From Coraliomargarita sinensis (GTDB lineage Bacteria; Verrucomicrobiota; Verrucomicrobiia; Opitutales; Coraliomargaritaceae): 64,000 nucleotides of DNA. The stretch covers positions 1 to 64,000 of the forward strand of contig NZ_QHJQ01000011.1 in NCBI RefSeq assembly GCF_003185655.1, given 5' to 3'. Made by a program: the position numbers and the translations under genes. Below, in pieces: positions 9,274 to 18,978 of the stretch. Each line of letters begins with the position of its first letter. The stretch's first letter is position 1. The notes under the pieces are model-generated. The model worked only from the letters and a program-made list of their open reading frames with translations, was not told the DNA's origin and made no database searches.

Positions 9274-9807
9274 CTAAGGGGCAGCCGGAAACCAAACCCG
9301 CAGGAAAAACCAGACAATCACTCCGGTGATTGAGACATAGAGCCAGATCGGATAGGTCCAGCGGGCGATCCGGCGGTGAGCATCGAAGCGTCTCAGAGCG
9401 GCGAAGGAAAGAGTATTGAGAATCAGTGGCAGGGCGATCGCTGCCAGTATGATGTGTGAGATCAAAATTGCGAAGTAAACCGTCCGAATCGCTCCCTCAC
9501 CCGTGAACGGTGTGTCGCCGTGCAGTGTGTGGTGCGTGAGATAGCCGATCAGAAAAGCGGCCGATGCGAATGTCGCAAAGATCATAGCGACAGCGTGAGC
9601 CTGTTTTTTGCCGCCACGAATGAACCACACGCCGAGTGCAACTGCGGTGGCGCTGGTCGCATTGCAGGCAGCATTAGAATGTGGCAACCAAGGCAGGCCG
9701 TCACTCCAGCGATCTTTCAGCTCAAAGGCGTATATGAGCCACATAAGCCCAGCGTAGATTACGGCGCTGAGCGCGATGTTGAAAATAGTGATGGCACGGT
9801 TGGACAT
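9274..9807 (-). CDS. DUF420 family membrane protein (CtaM/YozB-like)
   Basis: A 177-residue protein with five hydrophobic segments and conserved His residues (LPHSNA, TYHTLHG-like stretch at YLTHHTLHGD, ISHIIL, DAHRRIARW). This is the pattern of DUF420; the family member CtaM is needed for aa3-type oxidase maturation in Staphylococcus. Its place beside the Sco chaperone and the cta operon supports the same role here. It is on the minus strand, facing the copper-protein pair, so it is a separate transcript. Confidence 0.8.
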   Translation of the reverse strand: MSNRAITIFNIALSAVIYAGLMWLIYAFELKDRWSDGLPWLPHSNAACNATSATAVALGVWFIRGGKKQAHAVAMIFATFASAAFLIGYLTHHTLHGDTPFTGEGAIRTVYFAILISHIILAAIALPLILNTLSFAALRRFDAHRRIARWTYPIWLYVSITGVIVWFFLRVWFPAAP

Positions 9808-9855
9808 GTCGATTCGGTATAAGCAGCCTCGATCAGGTCACAAACATTTTTAACG

Positions 9856-9876
9856 CAGCGCCAAAATATGGCGCTG
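9856..9876. promoter_or_regulatory. Perfect 8-bp hairpin between two minus-strand genes
   Basis: CAGCGCCA and TGGCGCTG flank an AAATA loop. It lies between the stop of the zinc-ribbon membrane protein and the start of the DUF420 gene. No T-tract follows on either strand, so the function is unclear. Confidence 0.4.
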
Positions 9877-9889
9877 ACGTCCCGTGCGC

Positions 9890-10303
9890 TCAGCACTTCG
9901 ATGGACTCAGTATGAGACGATACCGGAAAGGTGTCTTCTCAGAATCAGCCCTCGCACGGGTAAATTGCCGGACGTTCTCAAGCTTCCTGCGCTCGATGAA
10001 TCGACTGTGCTTCCAGGCGATATAAATGAGCGGCAGGACGAAGAGTGCGCCTGAAGCCAGGCCCGCGATGTTAAGAAGTGCGAGCTGTGCGATGGCAATG
10101 CCTTGGAACGCCGCCAGTATGGATACGGTGCCAATGGCGCCGGCGTAAAGGAAGGCAGACGTTGCGATTCCCAGGAGAAACCGGCGACCGGTTTTATCCA
10201 GGGTCAGGTTCTTCTGGCAGTGCGGGCAGGGGTAGTTGTATGGATTGGTAACAAGCAAGCTGGTGGCAAAAGACACCTCGTGATTGCATTCGTTATATTT
10301 CAT
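9890..10303 (-). CDS. Small membrane protein with N-terminal zinc-ribbon-like motif
   Basis: Not recognised as a named family. The 137 residues begin with a Cys-rich segment (YNECNH, then PCPHC about 20 residues later) that could bind zinc. Two hydrophobic segments (about 43-65 and 71-95) and a basic tail follow. It lies 139 bp downstream of dinB on the same strand. The Cys motif and membrane segments are seen; any function is unknown. Confidence 0.6.
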   Translation of the reverse strand: MKYNECNHEVSFATSLLVTNPYNYPCPHCQKNLTLDKTGRRFLLGIATSAFLYAGAIGTVSILAAFQGIAIAQLALLNIAGLASGALFVLPLIYIAWKHSRFIERRKLENVRQFTRARADSEKTPFRYRLILSPSKC

Positions 10304-10442
10304 TTTTCCAGATCAACTAGTTTATGTGATTTTTGCACAGACTTGTGCAGTGGAAGTTCAGCACATGTCTTGCCAATGCTGGCAGGAGTCACCGACTCTA
10401 ACCAATTAAATGAGATTATAGTACGGTATTTCGATTATTTGA

Positions 10443-11492
10443 TTAGAAACCGAGCTCCAGTTGTTCGGCGGCTTCGTTATGTTCGGCAAAGCGGACGCCG
10501 AGCCCAAGCAGGCGGACATCCTTGCCGCTTCGCCCCCAGGCTTCTTTCAGTAGGGCGTCAAAAATCTTCAGGTCCGGTTGGCTGCCACCGGTCTCGGCGG
10601 TGGTGCGCCGGAAGTCGGCAAACTTAAGTTTGATAAAGAGTTTGGCGATTTGACGGTCCGGTTTCTTGCTGCGCAGGTCATCCATCAGTTCGGCAAACTG
10701 AGTCTGCAGGGCTTTCCGGCAAGCTTCCAGGTCGGTCAGATTTTCCGAAAAGGTGCGTTCGTTACTCAGGCTTTTGCGGATGCGGTCTGGCTCTACCGGG
10801 CGTTCGTCAATGCCCCGGCAGAGCTTGTAGAGCTCCAGGCCGAAACTGCCGAATTGTTGTGCCAGTTGGGTGCGGTCCAGTGCTTGCAGGTCGGCGCAGG
10901 TTTCAATCCCTTCGGCGGCCATACGTTTGGCGCTCTTCGGGCCGATGCCCCAGATTTTCTTCACCGGTAAATCCCGCATGAAGTCTTCCACCTTCGAGGG
11001 AGGTACCACCAGTTGACCGTCAGGCTTGTTCCAATCGCTGGCTATTTTTGCGACCAACTTGTTCGGGGCGATTCCGGCCGAGGCGGTCAGCCCGGTCTCG
11101 TTGCGAATATCATTGCGGATGGAAATGGCGATATCGTGACCACGTTCTTTGAGGTGGCTCACATCAAGGTAAGCCTCGTCGAGTGAGAGCGGTTCAATCA
11201 GCCTGGTGTAACGGGCAAAGATCGCGCGCACCTGTGCCGACACTTCGCGATAGAGGTCGAAGCGGACGGGAAGGATGATCAGATCCGGACAAAGTTGTTT
11301 GGCCTGAAAAACCGGCATAGCCGAGCGAGCCCCGAATTTACGGGCGGGATAGTTGCAGGTAGTGAGCACACCGCGTCCGGAAGCACCGCCCACCGCCACC
11401 GGTCGATGCTTGAGTTCCGGGCGCTCCCGTATTTCCACAGCTGCGTAGAAACAGTCCATGTCGATGTGGATTATGCGTCGCCGGGCCTTCAC
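10443..11492 (-). CDS. dinB: DNA polymerase IV (Y family)
   Basis: A 349-residue translesion polymerase. The palm carries DMDCFYAAVE near the N-terminus and LDEAYLDVS around residue 103-111, which supply the catalytic acidic residues. Helix-hairpin-helix and little-finger regions follow (KIWGIGPKSAKRM). The frame begins with GTG at 11492. The extreme C-terminus EQLELGF resembles a beta-clamp-binding peptide. No SOS box was recognised upstream. Confidence 0.95.
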   Translation of the reverse strand: MKARRRIIHIDMDCFYAAVEIRERPELKHRPVAVGGASGRGVLTTCNYPARKFGARSAMPVFQAKQLCPDLIILPVRFDLYREVSAQVRAIFARYTRLIEPLSLDEAYLDVSHLKERGHDIAISIRNDIRNETGLTASAGIAPNKLVAKIASDWNKPDGQLVVPPSKVEDFMRDLPVKKIWGIGPKSAKRMAAEGIETCADLQALDRTQLAQQFGSFGLELYKLCRGIDERPVEPDRIRKSLSNERTFSENLTDLEACRKALQTQFAELMDDLRSKKPDRQIAKLFIKLKFADFRRTTAETGGSQPDLKIFDALLKEAWGRSGKDVRLLGLGVRFAEHNEAAEQLELGF

Positions 11493-11639
11493 TTTCGGAG
11501 TGAGTTATGAGTGTAGCCGAACGCCTTCGCGTTTGGAGGAATCAAGGTCGAGCCTTGTTCTTTACCGAAGCTAAAGAGCTGCGACTACAAGCAGTTGCTG
11601 AAGCTATGGATCATGATGCCTATGGCAAATCGCGAGTGT

Positions 11640-11688
11640 CGCAGATCGGGAGATCTGCGTTCCCGGGAGCGCAAATCTCCTGATTTGC
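11640..11688. repeat. Double-hairpin REP-like element
   Basis: Two hairpins stand side by side: CGCAGATC/GATCTGCG around GGGA (11640-11659) and GCAAATC/GATTTGC around TCCT (11671-11688). A CCCGGG palindrome lies between. The loops are near-complementary to each other. It fills much of the gap between thrS and dinB. Confidence 0.65.
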
Positions 11689-11702
11689 CTGTAGTCTTTT
11701 CG

Positions 11703-13541
11703 TCAACTTTCTTTTGGATCCGGCAGGGTCTTGTTCGCAATGTTTTCCAGCAGTTCGGTCAGGAACTCTTGTGGTTTTTTCAGGCCCTCAAGATTCTTGT
11801 TGGCCCGTGAGTTGACCTTGACCAGACCCTGTTCCGCTTCCTGCTTCCCGAGGACGAGGAAGTTCGGGACCTTCTCGACGTGGCACTTCCGAATCTTGGC
11901 CCCGAGCTTGTCGGCAATCGCATCGACGCTGACACGAATTTTGGCGGCTTTGAGGAGTTTCTCGATCTCCCGGGCCTGCGGGACGAGGTCGTCGTTCATC
12001 GGCAGGATCCGGACCTGTTCGGGTGCGAGCCAGGTGGGGAAGTTACCGGCAAAGTGTTCGATGAGCACGCCGCAGAAGCGTTCCATCGAGCCGAAAGGCG
12101 CGCGGTGGATCATGACTGGGCGGTGCTTCTCATTGTCGGCGCCGATGTAGGTCAGGTCGAAGCGCTCGGGCAGGTTGTAGTCTACTTGGACGGTGCCGAG
12201 TTGCCATTCGCGTCCGATCACGTCCTTAACCACGAAGTCGATCTTCGGGCCATAGAAGGCGGCTTCGCCCGGCTCTTCCGAATAATTCACGCCGAGCGTC
12301 TTGGCGGCGTCGCGGAGGGCGGCTTCCGCCTTGTCCCATTTTTCCGCGTCGCCGGTATACTTGTCCGAATCCGGGTCGCGCAGACCGATCCGCACGCGGT
12401 AGTCCGACATACCCAGGGTGTTGAAAACGAGTTTCACCAGATCGAGGCAGCCGCTGATCTCATCGGCAATCTGATCTTCCGTGCAAAAGAGGTGGGCATC
12501 GTCCTGAGTGAAGCCGCGCACACGGGTCATGCCGTTGAGCTCGCCGGACTGCTCCCACCGATAGACAGTGCCGAATTCGGCCAGGCGCACCGGCAGGTCG
12601 CGGTAAGAGTGTGGCTGACTGTCGAAGACCTTGATGTGCATCGGGCAGTTCATCGGCTTGAGCAGGTAGCCGTCGATCTCGCCTGAATCGAGACGGTTGG
12701 AAAGTTCCGCACAGGTGCAGCCTTCTTTGGCCAGTTCTTCAACCGTACCCGGCTCGACGATGGCCGGAAACTGGGACTCCTTGTAATAGGGGAAGTGGCC
12801 GGAAGTGCGGTAGAGGCCGAGCTTGCCGATGTGCGGGGTGAAGACCTGATCGTAACCGGTTTTTTGCAGTTCTTCGGCGATAAAGTTCTGTAACTCCTGC
12901 CGGATGACGGCTCCGTTCGGGGTCCACAGAACCATGCCCGAGCCGACCGCTTCGTCGATATGGAAAAGCTTGAGCTCCTTGCCCAGCTTGCGGTGGTCGC
13001 GGGCCCGTGCCTGCTCGAGGCGTTCGAGGTAGTCCGCCAGTTCGTCTTTACTAGGGAAGGCGGTGCCGTAGATGCGTTGAAGCTGCTTGTTCTTCTCATC
13101 GCCCCGGTGATAGGCGCCGGCGATGGAGAGAAGCTTAAAGGCTTTGATCTTCTTGGTGTAGTTGACGTGGCTGCCGCCGCAGAGGTCGATGAACTCGCCA
13201 TTCTGGTAGAAGCTGACCTGTTCACCCTCAGGGATATCATCCAAACGGCCCAGCTTGTAGCGCTCCTGACCGATGGCTTTAATCTTTTCAATGGCCTCCT
13301 CGCGCGAACATTCGATACGTTCGAACTTCTGGTTTTCCTTGATCACCTTTTTCATCTCCGCCTCGATCGCTTCGAGGTCGGCGGCATCGAGCTTCTTGTC
13401 CAGATCGATATCGTAGTAGAAGCCGTTCTCCGTGGGCGGGCCGATATCGAGCTTGGTCTCCGGGTAGAGACGGAGCACTGCAGTAGCGAGCACGTGCGAA
13501 GCAGAGTGGCGAAGTTCCTCGAGGGGGGACATGTCTTTCAT
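11703..13541 (-). CDS. thrS: Threonine--tRNA ligase lacking the TGS domain
   Basis: A 612-residue class II aminoacyl-tRNA synthetase. The N-terminal editing domain has RHSASH and CGGSH. The catalytic core has the zinc ligands in NCPMH, DDAHLF and VMIHRA; motif 2 is TRVRGFTQDD and motif 3 is GSMERF. The anticodon-binding domain begins near 510. Compared with E. coli ThrS (642 residues), the ~60-residue TGS domain is missing, since RHSASH starts near residue 11. An extra ~23-residue insert containing CTC lies just before the NCPMH motif. No T-box was found upstream. Confidence 0.96.
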   Translation of the reverse strand: MKDMSPLEELRHSASHVLATAVLRLYPETKLDIGPPTENGFYYDIDLDKKLDAADLEAIEAEMKKVIKENQKFERIECSREEAIEKIKAIGQERYKLGRLDDIPEGEQVSFYQNGEFIDLCGGSHVNYTKKIKAFKLLSIAGAYHRGDEKNKQLQRIYGTAFPSKDELADYLERLEQARARDHRKLGKELKLFHIDEAVGSGMVLWTPNGAVIRQELQNFIAEELQKTGYDQVFTPHIGKLGLYRTSGHFPYYKESQFPAIVEPGTVEELAKEGCTCAELSNRLDSGEIDGYLLKPMNCPMHIKVFDSQPHSYRDLPVRLAEFGTVYRWEQSGELNGMTRVRGFTQDDAHLFCTEDQIADEISGCLDLVKLVFNTLGMSDYRVRIGLRDPDSDKYTGDAEKWDKAEAALRDAAKTLGVNYSEEPGEAAFYGPKIDFVVKDVIGREWQLGTVQVDYNLPERFDLTYIGADNEKHRPVMIHRAPFGSMERFCGVLIEHFAGNFPTWLAPEQVRILPMNDDLVPQAREIEKLLKAAKIRVSVDAIADKLGAKIRKCHVEKVPNFLVLGKQEAEQGLVKVNSRANKNLEGLKKPQEFLTELLENIANKTLPDPKES

Positions 13542-13750
13542 GGCAAAAAGTAAAAATTTAAAATCCGCCCATAGTCGGGTGGAGGGAGATTAGAGAGAGG
13601 CCTGACTACGCCTAGTCAATGTTGGATTCTCGGGTATCGTCCATTTGGACGCCCCATCTTTTCCTATCAAACCGATTAGAACTCACGCTGGTTTTAAAAA
13701 GTGCGTAAAAATTTCTTGTTTCCTGAATTCGCGCTTACAAACATTAAACC

Positions 13751-14959
13751 ATGTCGAATACCCCAAACTTTTTAAAAGACCATCCCCGCAAGATTGTTTA
13801 TTTTGGCAGCGATGGGGATGCCGAAACGCTGATTCGTTCGATGTTGGACGAAGCTGCTGACGGCGATTATGATATTAGCACATTCAGCTCCGCCGCAAAA
13901 CTAAAGGCGATCGACTTACCCAGCTACTGTCACGTCGTCGTATTGGATCTGCGCAGTGCAGACGATTCTGTTGCCGGTTTGATCGAGTGGGTGGGAGAGT
14001 TTCAATGTCCGGTCGCTCTCTTTTGTTTATGTAGAGACTGCAACCAGATGCAGAGCTACCAGGAGCACCTCCATCTGGTGGATGATATTCTGCTGGCCGG
14101 TGGACTGCAGCCCGGTGAGTTGCCGCTGCGGATCACTCGTGCGGTTGAGAACCGGAGGGCCGGGCTGGCTCGCCGACAGGACCAGGAACTGCTCAGTGCG
14201 CTTTTGGATAATGTGCCCGACTCCATTTACTTCAAAGACCGGGACTGCCGCTTTATTCGGGTCAATCCCGCCAAGGCGCGCAAGCACAAGGAGAGTCCGG
14301 AGCAGATGATGGGTAAAAACGACTTCGATTATTTTACCGAGGAACGTGCCCGTCCGGCCTACGAAGAGGAGCAAAAGATCATGCGAACCGGCGAATCGGT
14401 GCTCGGTGAAGTGCAAAAACTGACTTTCGAGGACGGTAGTGTCGGCTGGGTGAATACATCAAAACTCGTTTTGAAAGATAAGTTCGAACGGGTGATCGGC
14501 ACCATGGGGATCTCGCGTGACATCACTGCCCAGAAAGAAGGCGAGCGGGACCAGGAACTGCTCAATGAGTTGTTGGATAATATTCCGGACGCGATCTACT
14601 TTAAGGACAAGGAAAGTCGTTTCATCCGTGTCAATAAGGCCATGGCGGAAAACTACGGCCGCAGTCTGGACAGTCTGGTTGGTAAGAGCGACTTCGAACT
14701 ATTTACGGAGGAACACGCGCGTCCGTCTTACGAGGACGAGCAGGAGATGATACGCACCGGAAAGCCAATCGTCGGTAAAATCGAAAAGGAAACCTTTTCG
14801 GATGGCAGCACAAAATGGGTCAACACGACCAAGGTGCCGTTGCACAATAAAGCCGGAGCTATCATCGGCACGATGGGGATCTCACGCGATGTCACGCAGC
14901 AGATCGAAAGCGAGCTGAAGCTCGAAGAGGTTCAGCGCAGGCTGGAAGAGAGTGATTAA
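13751..14959 (+). CDS. Receiver-like plus tandem PAS protein without output domain
   Basis: A 402-residue soluble signalling protein. Residues 12-130 resemble a response-regulator receiver fold with Asp66 in VVVLDLR. Two closely similar PAS domains follow (about 143-265 and 268-390), each starting DQELL..LLDN.PD.IYFKD and ending [10 protein letters not shown] short coiled segment ends the protein. No histidine kinase, GGDEF, EAL or DNA-binding domain is present, and its stop overlaps the convergent topB stop by 4 bp, so no downstream domain was lost. It may act as a sensing adaptor. The partner is unknown. Confidence 0.75.
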   Translation: MSNTPNFLKDHPRKIVYFGSDGDAETLIRSMLDEAADGDYDISTFSSAAKLKAIDLPSYCHVVVLDLRSADDSVAGLIEWVGEFQCPVALFCLCRDCNQMQSYQEHLHLVDDILLAGGLQPGELPLRITRAVENRRAGLARRQDQELLSALLDNVPDSIYFKDRDCRFIRVNPAKARKHKESPEQMMGKNDFDYFTEERARPAYEEEQKIMRTGESVLGEVQKLTFEDGSVGWVNTSKLVLKDKFERVIGTMGISRDITAQKEGERDQELLNELLDNIPDAIYFKDKESRFIRVNKAMAENYGRSLDSLVGKSDFELFTEEHARPSYEDEQEMIRTGKPIVGKIEKETFSDGSTKWVNTTKVPLHNKAGAIIGTMGISRDVTQQIESELKLEEVQRRLEESD

Positions 14960-17499
14960 GCCTTTTTCTTCGCAGCTTTCTTCTTGGCCGCCCGCGGCGG
15001 GAACTCAAAGCCGATTTTGCCGCTGTCGAAGTTGAGGGTCAGGTAGGCCTTGAATGGCCGCTTGGTGCGCTTGGAGACAAAATCGTTGATCAGCGGTGTC
15101 TTGCCCTCGGTGAACAGCTTTTCGACTTCGCCGGGCTGAAGTTCTCTTTGCAGGATTGTCTTGCCGAGGCGGAAACCTTCCGGCGCATCCTTGGTCTTGA
15201 GTTGCGGGACGTAGTAAGCCTTATCCGTGGCGTAGAGTTTGGCTTCGGTGCCGTTTTCAAGAGTGATGGATTTCAGGATCTGGTCATCGCTGAGTTCCTC
15301 GGCGGATTCGGGTTCATCACCGTCGAAAACAAACTCGGTCTTCCATTTACCCTTCTTGCCGGTCTTGGTGACGTTCTGCACGAGGCGAAGTCCGCCGCTG
15401 AACGGCTTGTTGAAACGGGAGACGAAGCCATCGAGCTCAGGTAGTTCCCTCTTGGTAAAGAGTTCCTTCGCTTCCTCTTCGCTTAACCTGCGGCCGGCAA
15501 TGTGCTTGGAAACACGGAAGTCGCACTCCATTTCGCGGCACTCGTAAGTGGCATCGGTCTGCTTGAGGCGCGGCGCACCGCAGGCCGGGCAGGGGCACTC
15601 CAGGTCCGGGAACACCCGGTTCACGGCAGCCTGCATATGGCTGCGGGCCTTTTCCACGACCTCTTCGGTGAACTCGTTGATCTCCTGCATGAAAGTATCC
15701 CGCTTGATTTCGCCACGCTCCATTTTGTTGAGCTTGGCTTCCCAGTCCCCGGTCATGGAGGGAGAGCTGAGCGCTTTGATGTCCATCTCCTCACAGAGTT
15801 CGATCAGGCGGAGGCCCTTGCCGGTGACGTTGAGGTCGCGACCTTCACGGGCGATATATTTCTGACGGAGAAGGCCTTCAATGGTCGCCGCACGTGTCGC
15901 TGGTGTGCCGAGACCGCGTTCGACCATGGCTTCGCGAAGTTCATCATCGTCGATCAGTTTGCCGGCGCCTTCCATGGCGGAGAGCAAAGTGGATTCCGTG
16001 TAGCGTGCCGGAGGCTGAGTGGCTTTCTCTTCAATGTCGACAGCGTCGGCCTTGGCATCCTCGCCTTCGTCGACCGCGACCAACTCGTCCTTGGAGGCAG
16101 CAACACCGGCGACACGACCGTAGACGCCAAGCCAACCCGGATTCGTAAGAGTTTTACCATTGGTCAGGAAAGTGTCGGTAGCATCCGTGTGGTTGATGGT
16201 AGTCAGGCGTTTGGTGACTTCAAACTCGGCGTGGGGAAAGAAGACGGCAATGAAACGCTTCACGACCATGTCGTAGAGCTTGGCCTCGGCATCGCTCAAT
16301 TTAACCACACGGCCGGTCGGTATGATGGCAAAGTGATCGGAAACCTTGGCATTATTGAAGACGCGCTTACTGAACTGGATCCGGTCGTTCTCCAGCGAAT
16401 CTGCAGCCCATTTTGCGACGGGGTGTCCGGAGTTGGCCAATTCACGGGTGGTTTCCTTGACCCGTGCAATGTAGTCTTCCGGAAGATAGCGCGAATCCGT
16501 CCGCGGGTAGGTGAGCATCTTGTGGCGCTCGTAAAGAGCCTGGGCCAGAGCCAGTGTGTTCTTCGCGGTAAAGGGAGCCTCGCGCTGAAGTGTGGTGAGG
16601 TCGTAGAGCTGCGGCGCAATCTGTTTGGTCGGCTTCTTCTCCTCGGTGACGATGCCGGTCTTACCTTCGCAGCGGGTTTGAATGGCATCAGCAGTGGGCT
16701 TGTCCCAAATGCGTTCGGCGCGCCCGTGTGGCTTGTCGGGGTTCTTTTTGAAGTCCGGATCGATCCACTTGCCCGGGTAATTGCCCTTGGCGACGGCAAA
16801 ATCACCATGTACTTCCCAGTAGTCTTCCGGCTTGAAAGCTTTGATTTCCCGCTCGCGCTTGGCCAGGATGGCCAAGGTCGGGGTCTGCACCCGGCCGGCT
16901 GCGGTGATATTGAAGCCGCCGTGACGGGAGCGGAAGCAGGTCAGCGCACGGGTGGAATTGAGCCCGACCAGCCAGTCCGACTCGGAGCGGCATTTTGCCG
17001 CGTCAGCGAGATTCGTCATTTGCTCGCCGTCACGCAGCTTGTCCCAGGCCTCCTGAATCGCACCCGTTGTCATGGATTGCATCCAGAGGCGCTTGACCGG
17101 CTTCTGGATATTGCCGATGTCCATGATGTACTGAAAGATGAGCTCACCTTCACGGCCCGCGTCGCAGGCATTTACGATCACGTCGAAATCCTTTTTCTTG
17201 GCCAGCGAGAGCACGTGCTTCAGGCGGGCGTGGGTCTTCTCAATGGGCTGAAGCTCAAACGTTTTCGGAATCGCGGGCAGTACATCGAACTTCCATGGCA
17301 GATTTTTGCCGTTGGGGCCTTTCGGCATCTTCAATTCGACCAAGTGGCCCACCGCCGAGGTGATCGCCGCATTGTCATTCTCGAAATATTGGGCATCGCG
17401 CGATTTACCCTTCTTGGTGAATTTTCCCAGTTTGCTGGCGAGTGCACGTGAGAGGTCCGTCGCGACGGAAGGTTTTTCGGCGATAATCAAATATTTCAT
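14956..17499 (-). CDS. topB: DNA topoisomerase III (type IA)
   Basis: An 847-residue type IA topoisomerase that passes single DNA strands. The Toprim domain has AEKPSVA at the start and [10 protein letters not shown] near 113. The catalytic Tyr is in [11 protein letters not shown] four-Cys zinc element (CPCPAC and later Cys) sits near 635-660. A Toprim-associated C-terminal repeat region and a Lys-Ala-rich tail ([11 protein letters not shown]) follow. The length and extra C-terminal repeats exceed E. coli TopB (653 residues). It is convergent with the PAS gene. Confidence 0.93.
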   Translation of the reverse strand: MKYLIIAEKPSVATDLSRALASKLGKFTKKGKSRDAQYFENDNAAITSAVGHLVELKMPKGPNGKNLPWKFDVLPAIPKTFELQPIEKTHARLKHVLSLAKKKDFDVIVNACDAGREGELIFQYIMDIGNIQKPVKRLWMQSMTTGAIQEAWDKLRDGEQMTNLADAAKCRSESDWLVGLNSTRALTCFRSRHGGFNITAAGRVQTPTLAILAKREREIKAFKPEDYWEVHGDFAVAKGNYPGKWIDPDFKKNPDKPHGRAERIWDKPTADAIQTRCEGKTGIVTEEKKPTKQIAPQLYDLTTLQREAPFTAKNTLALAQALYERHKMLTYPRTDSRYLPEDYIARVKETTRELANSGHPVAKWAADSLENDRIQFSKRVFNNAKVSDHFAIIPTGRVVKLSDAEAKLYDMVVKRFIAVFFPHAEFEVTKRLTTINHTDATDTFLTNGKTLTNPGWLGVYGRVAGVAASKDELVAVDEGEDAKADAVDIEEKATQPPARYTESTLLSAMEGAGKLIDDDELREAMVERGLGTPATRAATIEGLLRQKYIAREGRDLNVTGKGLRLIELCEEMDIKALSSPSMTGDWEAKLNKMERGEIKRDTFMQEINEFTEEVVEKARSHMQAAVNRVFPDLECPCPACGAPRLKQTDATYECREMECDFRVSKHIAGRRLSEEEAKELFTKRELPELDGFVSRFNKPFSGGLRLVQNVTKTGKKGKWKTEFVFDGDEPESAEELSDDQILKSITLENGTEAKLYATDKAYYVPQLKTKDAPEGFRLGKTILQRELQPGEVEKLFTEGKTPLINDFVSKRTKRPFKAYLTLNFDSGKIGFEFPPRAAKKKAAKKKA

Positions 17500-17656
17500 G
17501 TAGTAAGTGCTGCAGCGGACGATAAATGCGTCGAAGCTCCCGCAATTTACGGGTGCTGGTCAATTTTTGCGTAGAAAGCGGTGAATAATACTGGCGTCAA
17601 TCCTCTTTCTGGTTTTTCAAAATCTACCTCCTCTCGTATGAGGAATAACTTTTTCC

Positions 17657-18883
17657 ATGTCGAAGCTTCGCCAATACCGCTACAAAATCATCCGCCGGGC
17701 CAATGACTTTGCCCAATTCACCGCGGATGTGATCTATGATCGGCGGCACGGTCGTGCGGCGGAGATCATGGCAAGTTTCCTCCATGGGCTTTCCTATCTT
17801 TTTAGCGGAATCGTCCAGTTTCGCTACTATCTTTACGAGCACCGTATTCTGCGCAACAAGCCACTCGGTTGCCTCGTGGTGGTGGTGGGGAACCTCACCG
17901 TCGGGGGTACCGGAAAAACTCCGGTGGTGGAAAAGTTTGCCCGGATCCTGAACGAACGTGGCCGCAAGGTGGCCATTCTCAGCCGTGGCTATAAGAGTAA
18001 GAAAGAACCTCTGCCGAAAATGCTCTGGCGGAAACTCACGCACGGCGAAGAAGCGCCGCCCAAGATCGTGAGCAACGGCGACGAAGTTCTGCTCGATTCT
18101 GAAGTGGCCGGCGACGAGCCTTACATGTTGGCACGCAACCTTCCCGGAGTGGTGGTACTCTGCGACAAGAACCGGGTGAAGGCGGGATCCTTCGCGATCC
18201 GGAAGTTCGGCTGTGACACCCTGATCCTCGACGACGGTCTTCAGTATTTGCCGCTGAAGGGCAAGCTGAACCTGCTGCTCGTCGATAAAACCAACCCCTT
18301 CGGGAACCAGCACTTGCTGCCGAGAGGCATTTTGCGCGAGCCGGTCAAACACCTTAACCGTGCCAGTTACATCTTTCTCACCAAGTCCGATGGTGCCGAG
18401 GACGAAGCCCTGCTCGAACTCATCCGCGAGAACAATCCCAAGGCCGAGATTATCGAGTGTGCCCATAAGCCTCAATTTCTCAGGGCTGTTGACTCCGAGG
18501 AAGAGTTGCCACTGGATGTGCTCAAGGATGCCCGGATCGCGGCCTTCAGCGGGATTGCTTCGCCCGAGAGCTTTGAGAAAATGCTCCGTGATTTCGGGGC
18601 GGAGATTCGATACAACCAACGTTTTCTCGACCACCACCGCTTCACCCGCAACGAAATCGAGCGCCTTTACAAGAAAGCCGGGGATCTCGAACTCGATATG
18701 ATCGTCACCACGGAAAAGGACGCGGTCCGCCTCTTCGAGGATATCAAAGCGCCCATCCCGGTCTATTACCTCCGGCTTGAAATCGATATTCTCTCCGGTG
18801 GCGAGGATTTCGAAGATGCTGCCGCCCGCATTTGCCTACCCCGCACGAAAAAACCTTCGATCACGCGTGCACCCTGGACATAA
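17657..18883 (+). CDS. lpxK: Tetraacyldisaccharide 4'-kinase
   Basis: A 408-residue inner-membrane-associated kinase that phosphorylates the lipid A precursor at the 4' position. The P-loop is [12 protein letters not shown] (about 78-89) and the conserved DDGLQ lies near 194. Further family motifs are PRGILREP and TTEKDAVR. It is longer than the usual ~330 residues because of ~60 extra N-terminal residues including a hydrophobic helix. Its presence implies a lipopolysaccharide outer membrane. It is followed 95 bp later by the NMP-kinase-like gene. Confidence 0.95.
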   Translation: MSKLRQYRYKIIRRANDFAQFTADVIYDRRHGRAAEIMASFLHGLSYLFSGIVQFRYYLYEHRILRNKPLGCLVVVVGNLTVGGTGKTPVVEKFARILNERGRKVAILSRGYKSKKEPLPKMLWRKLTHGEEAPPKIVSNGDEVLLDSEVAGDEPYMLARNLPGVVVLCDKNRVKAGSFAIRKFGCDTLILDDGLQYLPLKGKLNLLLVDKTNPFGNQHLLPRGILREPVKHLNRASYIFLTKSDGAEDEALLELIRENNPKAEIIECAHKPQFLRAVDSEEELPLDVLKDARIAAFSGIASPESFEKMLRDFGAEIRYNQRFLDHHRFTRNEIERLYKKAGDLELDMIVTTEKDAVRLFEDIKAPIPVYYLRLEIDILSGGEDFEDAAARICLPRTKKPSITRAPWT

Positions 18884-18978
18884 GTTGAAGATCCTGGATC
18901 AGATCAGTGCTTGAAGCATCCGGCTCTTTACTAAACATTCCTCCTTTTACCGATAACGAACACTCACCGACCACAAAC

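Noticed and set aside
9274..9807. DUF420 gene as last gene of the Sco transcript
   Set aside because: It is on the opposite strand and faces the Sco pair.
11507..11683. 58-codon open frame between dinB and thrS
   Set aside because: It runs through the double hairpin and ends in its loop; the coding is explained by the repeat.
13542..13750. T-box leader of thrS
   Set aside because: No T-box consensus or antiterminator pair was found; only a short GACTA/TAGTC hairpin.
13751..14959. PAS protein as a frameshifted sensor kinase
   Set aside because: The stop is followed at once by topB on the other strand; no leftover kinase sequence exists.
15502..17451. 649-codon plus-strand frame opposite topB
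   Set aside because: Antisense shadow caused by GC-biased codons; topB motifs are on the other strand.
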